From CAZKTF01 sp964555565 (GTDB lineage Bacteria > Planctomycetota > JAJSAM01 > JAKLKS01), in NCBI GenBank assembly GCA_964555565.1, contig CAZKTF010000057.1:1-16514 (forward strand): DNA of 16,514 nucleotides. The letters run 5' to 3'. The notes below the pieces were generated by a model. It was not told the origin of the DNA. It did no database searches and saw only the letters and a program-made list of their open reading frames with translations. Below are positions 15,447-16,514 of the stretch, in pieces. A program made the position numbers and the translations under genes. How positions within the stretch are numbered: position 1 is the stretch's first letter; each line of letters opens with the position of its first letter.

Positions 15447-16296
15447 ATGAAGACAGTGCGTCCTCTGGCCTTCGCCAATGAGGCGTCGATGCTGGCTCCA
15501 ATGAAGGCTGCGGCGCTTTCCCGGTTCGTTCGGGGGGGGGGAGACCTGGGTTGTCCTGGACGAGCACCTTGTCCTGAACCGCATTCCGGACCTAGTGCTG
15601 GCCCGAGTAGATCGACAAGCGCTTGGTCGTCGACTCCGTGCGGGTGATGGGCGTCCGCTGACTCAGACGGAGACTCTGGCGGTAAGGGCGCTCAGGCGGG
15701 ACCGGGGTTCTAGTGTGAAGTGGCTGGCGGTCCGGATGCATGTTTCAGTACTCTATGCGAGTAGAACCCTTCGACGACTGGTTGCCGGGGCCTACGTCCG
15801 ACGAACTCCTACGGGGTCCTACATTCTCGCTCGCGCAGTTCCTTTGATTGTGGACAGGGTCGTCTCGCTGGAGGCCAAGCGTTCAGAATGGAAAGACGCG
15901 CTCCTGCAGGCGCGCGCCCACCAATCCTTCGCGACAGAGGCATACGTCGTGTTCGACGCTCATTACAGGAAGCGCTTCAAAGAAGTTGCGGAGTACTTCA
16001 GGGGCCTTGGGATCGGACTCATGGCCCTGAGCGTTGTGGGGGGCGGATTCGAGACACTAGTGCGAAGCAGGAGAAGCCAACTCTGGAGCAGGTGTGGTCA
16101 CCATATCTCTTCAGAGCGAACCCTCGGACGACTCATCGGCTCGAAGCGACCTTCGTCACCTCAATCCAATCTTCCAGGTGCGTTGCGGACGACCTCGGGT
16201 CCAACGCAACCTTGCTGGATTGGGCCCTCTTCCAGAAGTCTTGCGCGTCTTCAAGTCGCGCGCGCAACGCCTCCTGTGCGCGCGCGGCGTCGCTGA
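15447..16296 (+). pseudogene. Frameshifted winged-helix PD-(D/E)XK nuclease-like gene
   Basis: Reading starts at ATG 15447 (MKTVRPLAFANEASMLAPMKAAALSRFVRGG) and is coherent up to a run of ten G (15532-15541). Coding sense then continues one frame over as ETWVVLDEHLVLNRIPDLVLARVD. Nine G would join the two parts. The joined protein has Pro-Asp (15586-15591) and Glu-Ala-Lys (15871-15879, in VSLEAKRSEWKDALLQARAHQSFATEAYVVF), a PD...ExK nuclease signature. Between them sits a winged-helix-like insert (about 15712-15830, KWLAVRMHVSVLYASRTLRRLVAGAYVRR). After GLMALSVVGGG, near a run of six G (16038-16043), the open frame becomes low-quality, whereas another frame reads SAKQEKPTLEQVWSPYLFRANPRT, suggesting a second frameshift. 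The open second frame by itself would start at GTG 15595 and ends at TGA 16296. It may be decayed, phase-variable or affected by sequencing error. Function is inferred as nuclease-like, possibly defence. Confidence 0.6.
15532..15541 (+). repeat. Homopolymer run of ten G inside a coding region
   Basis: Ten consecutive G lie at the exact point where the reading frame of the nuclease-like gene switches. Nine would restore it. Such tracts change length by slipped-strand mispairing and act as on/off switches in some defence genes, but they are also common sequencing and assembly error sites. Confidence 0.6.
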
Positions 16297-16432
16297 GTTC
16301 GCCGGCTAGGCGTGCACACCAGTAGAGGAAATGCTGCCCGGCTGCTCTCGAGTTGAATGTTCCTGACGGACCTGCGAAAACGCTCCCGCAGTACGGGCAA
16401 TCGCACTTCCGGTATCCCTTTACCTTGCGCAA
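16133..16432 (-). CDS. Small putative zinc-ribbon protein, hypothetical
   Basis: This 99-aa protein reads from a TTG start (16432-16430) with GAGG about eight bases upstream on the coding strand. The frame stays open a little further upstream, to a stop at 16471-16469, without a better start. Its N-terminal part contains CDCPYCGSVF, a half zinc-ribbon-like C-x-C-x2-C motif, and a further Cys occurs in FLYWCARLAGEL. The C-terminal half is helical and charged (AARAQEALRARLEDAQDFWKRAQ, then THLEDWIEV). It overlaps the unreliable 3' end of the + strand nuclease-like frame, so only one of the two overlapping frames is probably real there, and this one looks more protein-like. The function is unknown. 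A truncated or spurious frame is possible. Confidence 0.4.
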   Translation of the reverse strand: MRKVKGYRKCDCPYCGSVFAGPSGTFNSRAAGQHFLYWCARLAGELSDAARAQEALRARLEDAQDFWKRAQSSKVALDPRSSATHLEDWIEVTKVASSR

Positions 16433-16514
16433 CGCGGGGACCTCGCTGGCGAGAACGAACGGAGCGTGTCAACAAAATTGAGACAACTTGGTGCTGAGAT
16501 TAGTGGAGGACCTC

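Noticed and set aside
1..16514. CRISPR array, rRNA or tRNA genes
   Set aside because: No regularly spaced direct repeats, no rRNA-like conserved segments and no tRNA cloverleaf were seen by reading either strand.

Overview
The window reads as chromosomal DNA from an uncultured, very GC-rich, Gram-negative-type bacterium. An AsmA-like envelope protein points to a diderm. Secreted HEAT-repeat proteins whose mature ends begin His-Gly-Gly, followed by a Trp-rich segment, remind me of Planctomycetota proteins. That assignment is inference from memory, not proof. Positions 1 to about 12,140 are extremely GC-rich, with G or C at almost every third codon position. From about 12,140 to the end, GC is visibly lower and codon use more relaxed, which fits an acquired accessory block.

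Layout. (1) 1-1844, + strand: the 3' part of an alkaline-phosphatase-superfamily phosphohydrolase, overlapped by a small four-helix membrane protein. (2) 1850-6783, - strand: a two-gene operon of a 1220-aa AsmA-like protein followed, through an ATGA overlap, by a cardiolipin synthase/phospholipase D-type enzyme, suggesting an envelope or lipid role. (3) 6862-12139, + strand: three tandem paralogous secreted HEAT-repeat proteins. The first two share an almost identical promoter (TTGCGC-N16-TAGGAT). A strong hairpin lies between the second and third. (4) 12140-12425: a gap with a small palindrome, marking the composition change. (5) 12426-15378, + strand: a compact cassette of a PD-(D/E)XK-like putative restriction endonuclease, a beta-class amino-methyltransferase (TSPPYW), and an endonuclease III-like HhH-GPD protein with a C-terminal Fe-S cysteine cluster, whose start overlaps the methyltransferase stop by one base. 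(6) 15447-16296: a second, unrelated PD-(D/E)XK plus winged-helix gene, broken at a run of ten G and perhaps again at a run of six G. (7) 16133-16432, - strand: a small putative zinc-ribbon protein. The window ends in an AT-richer stretch that could be the edge of a mobile element.

The most interesting unit is the three-gene cassette in (5). It looks like a restriction-modification system that carries a base-excision glycosylase, either for repair of deaminated methylcytosine or as an attacking enzyme in phage defence. The neighbouring nuclease gene with a G-tract could be a phase-variable defence gene, a decayed gene, or a sequencing artefact.
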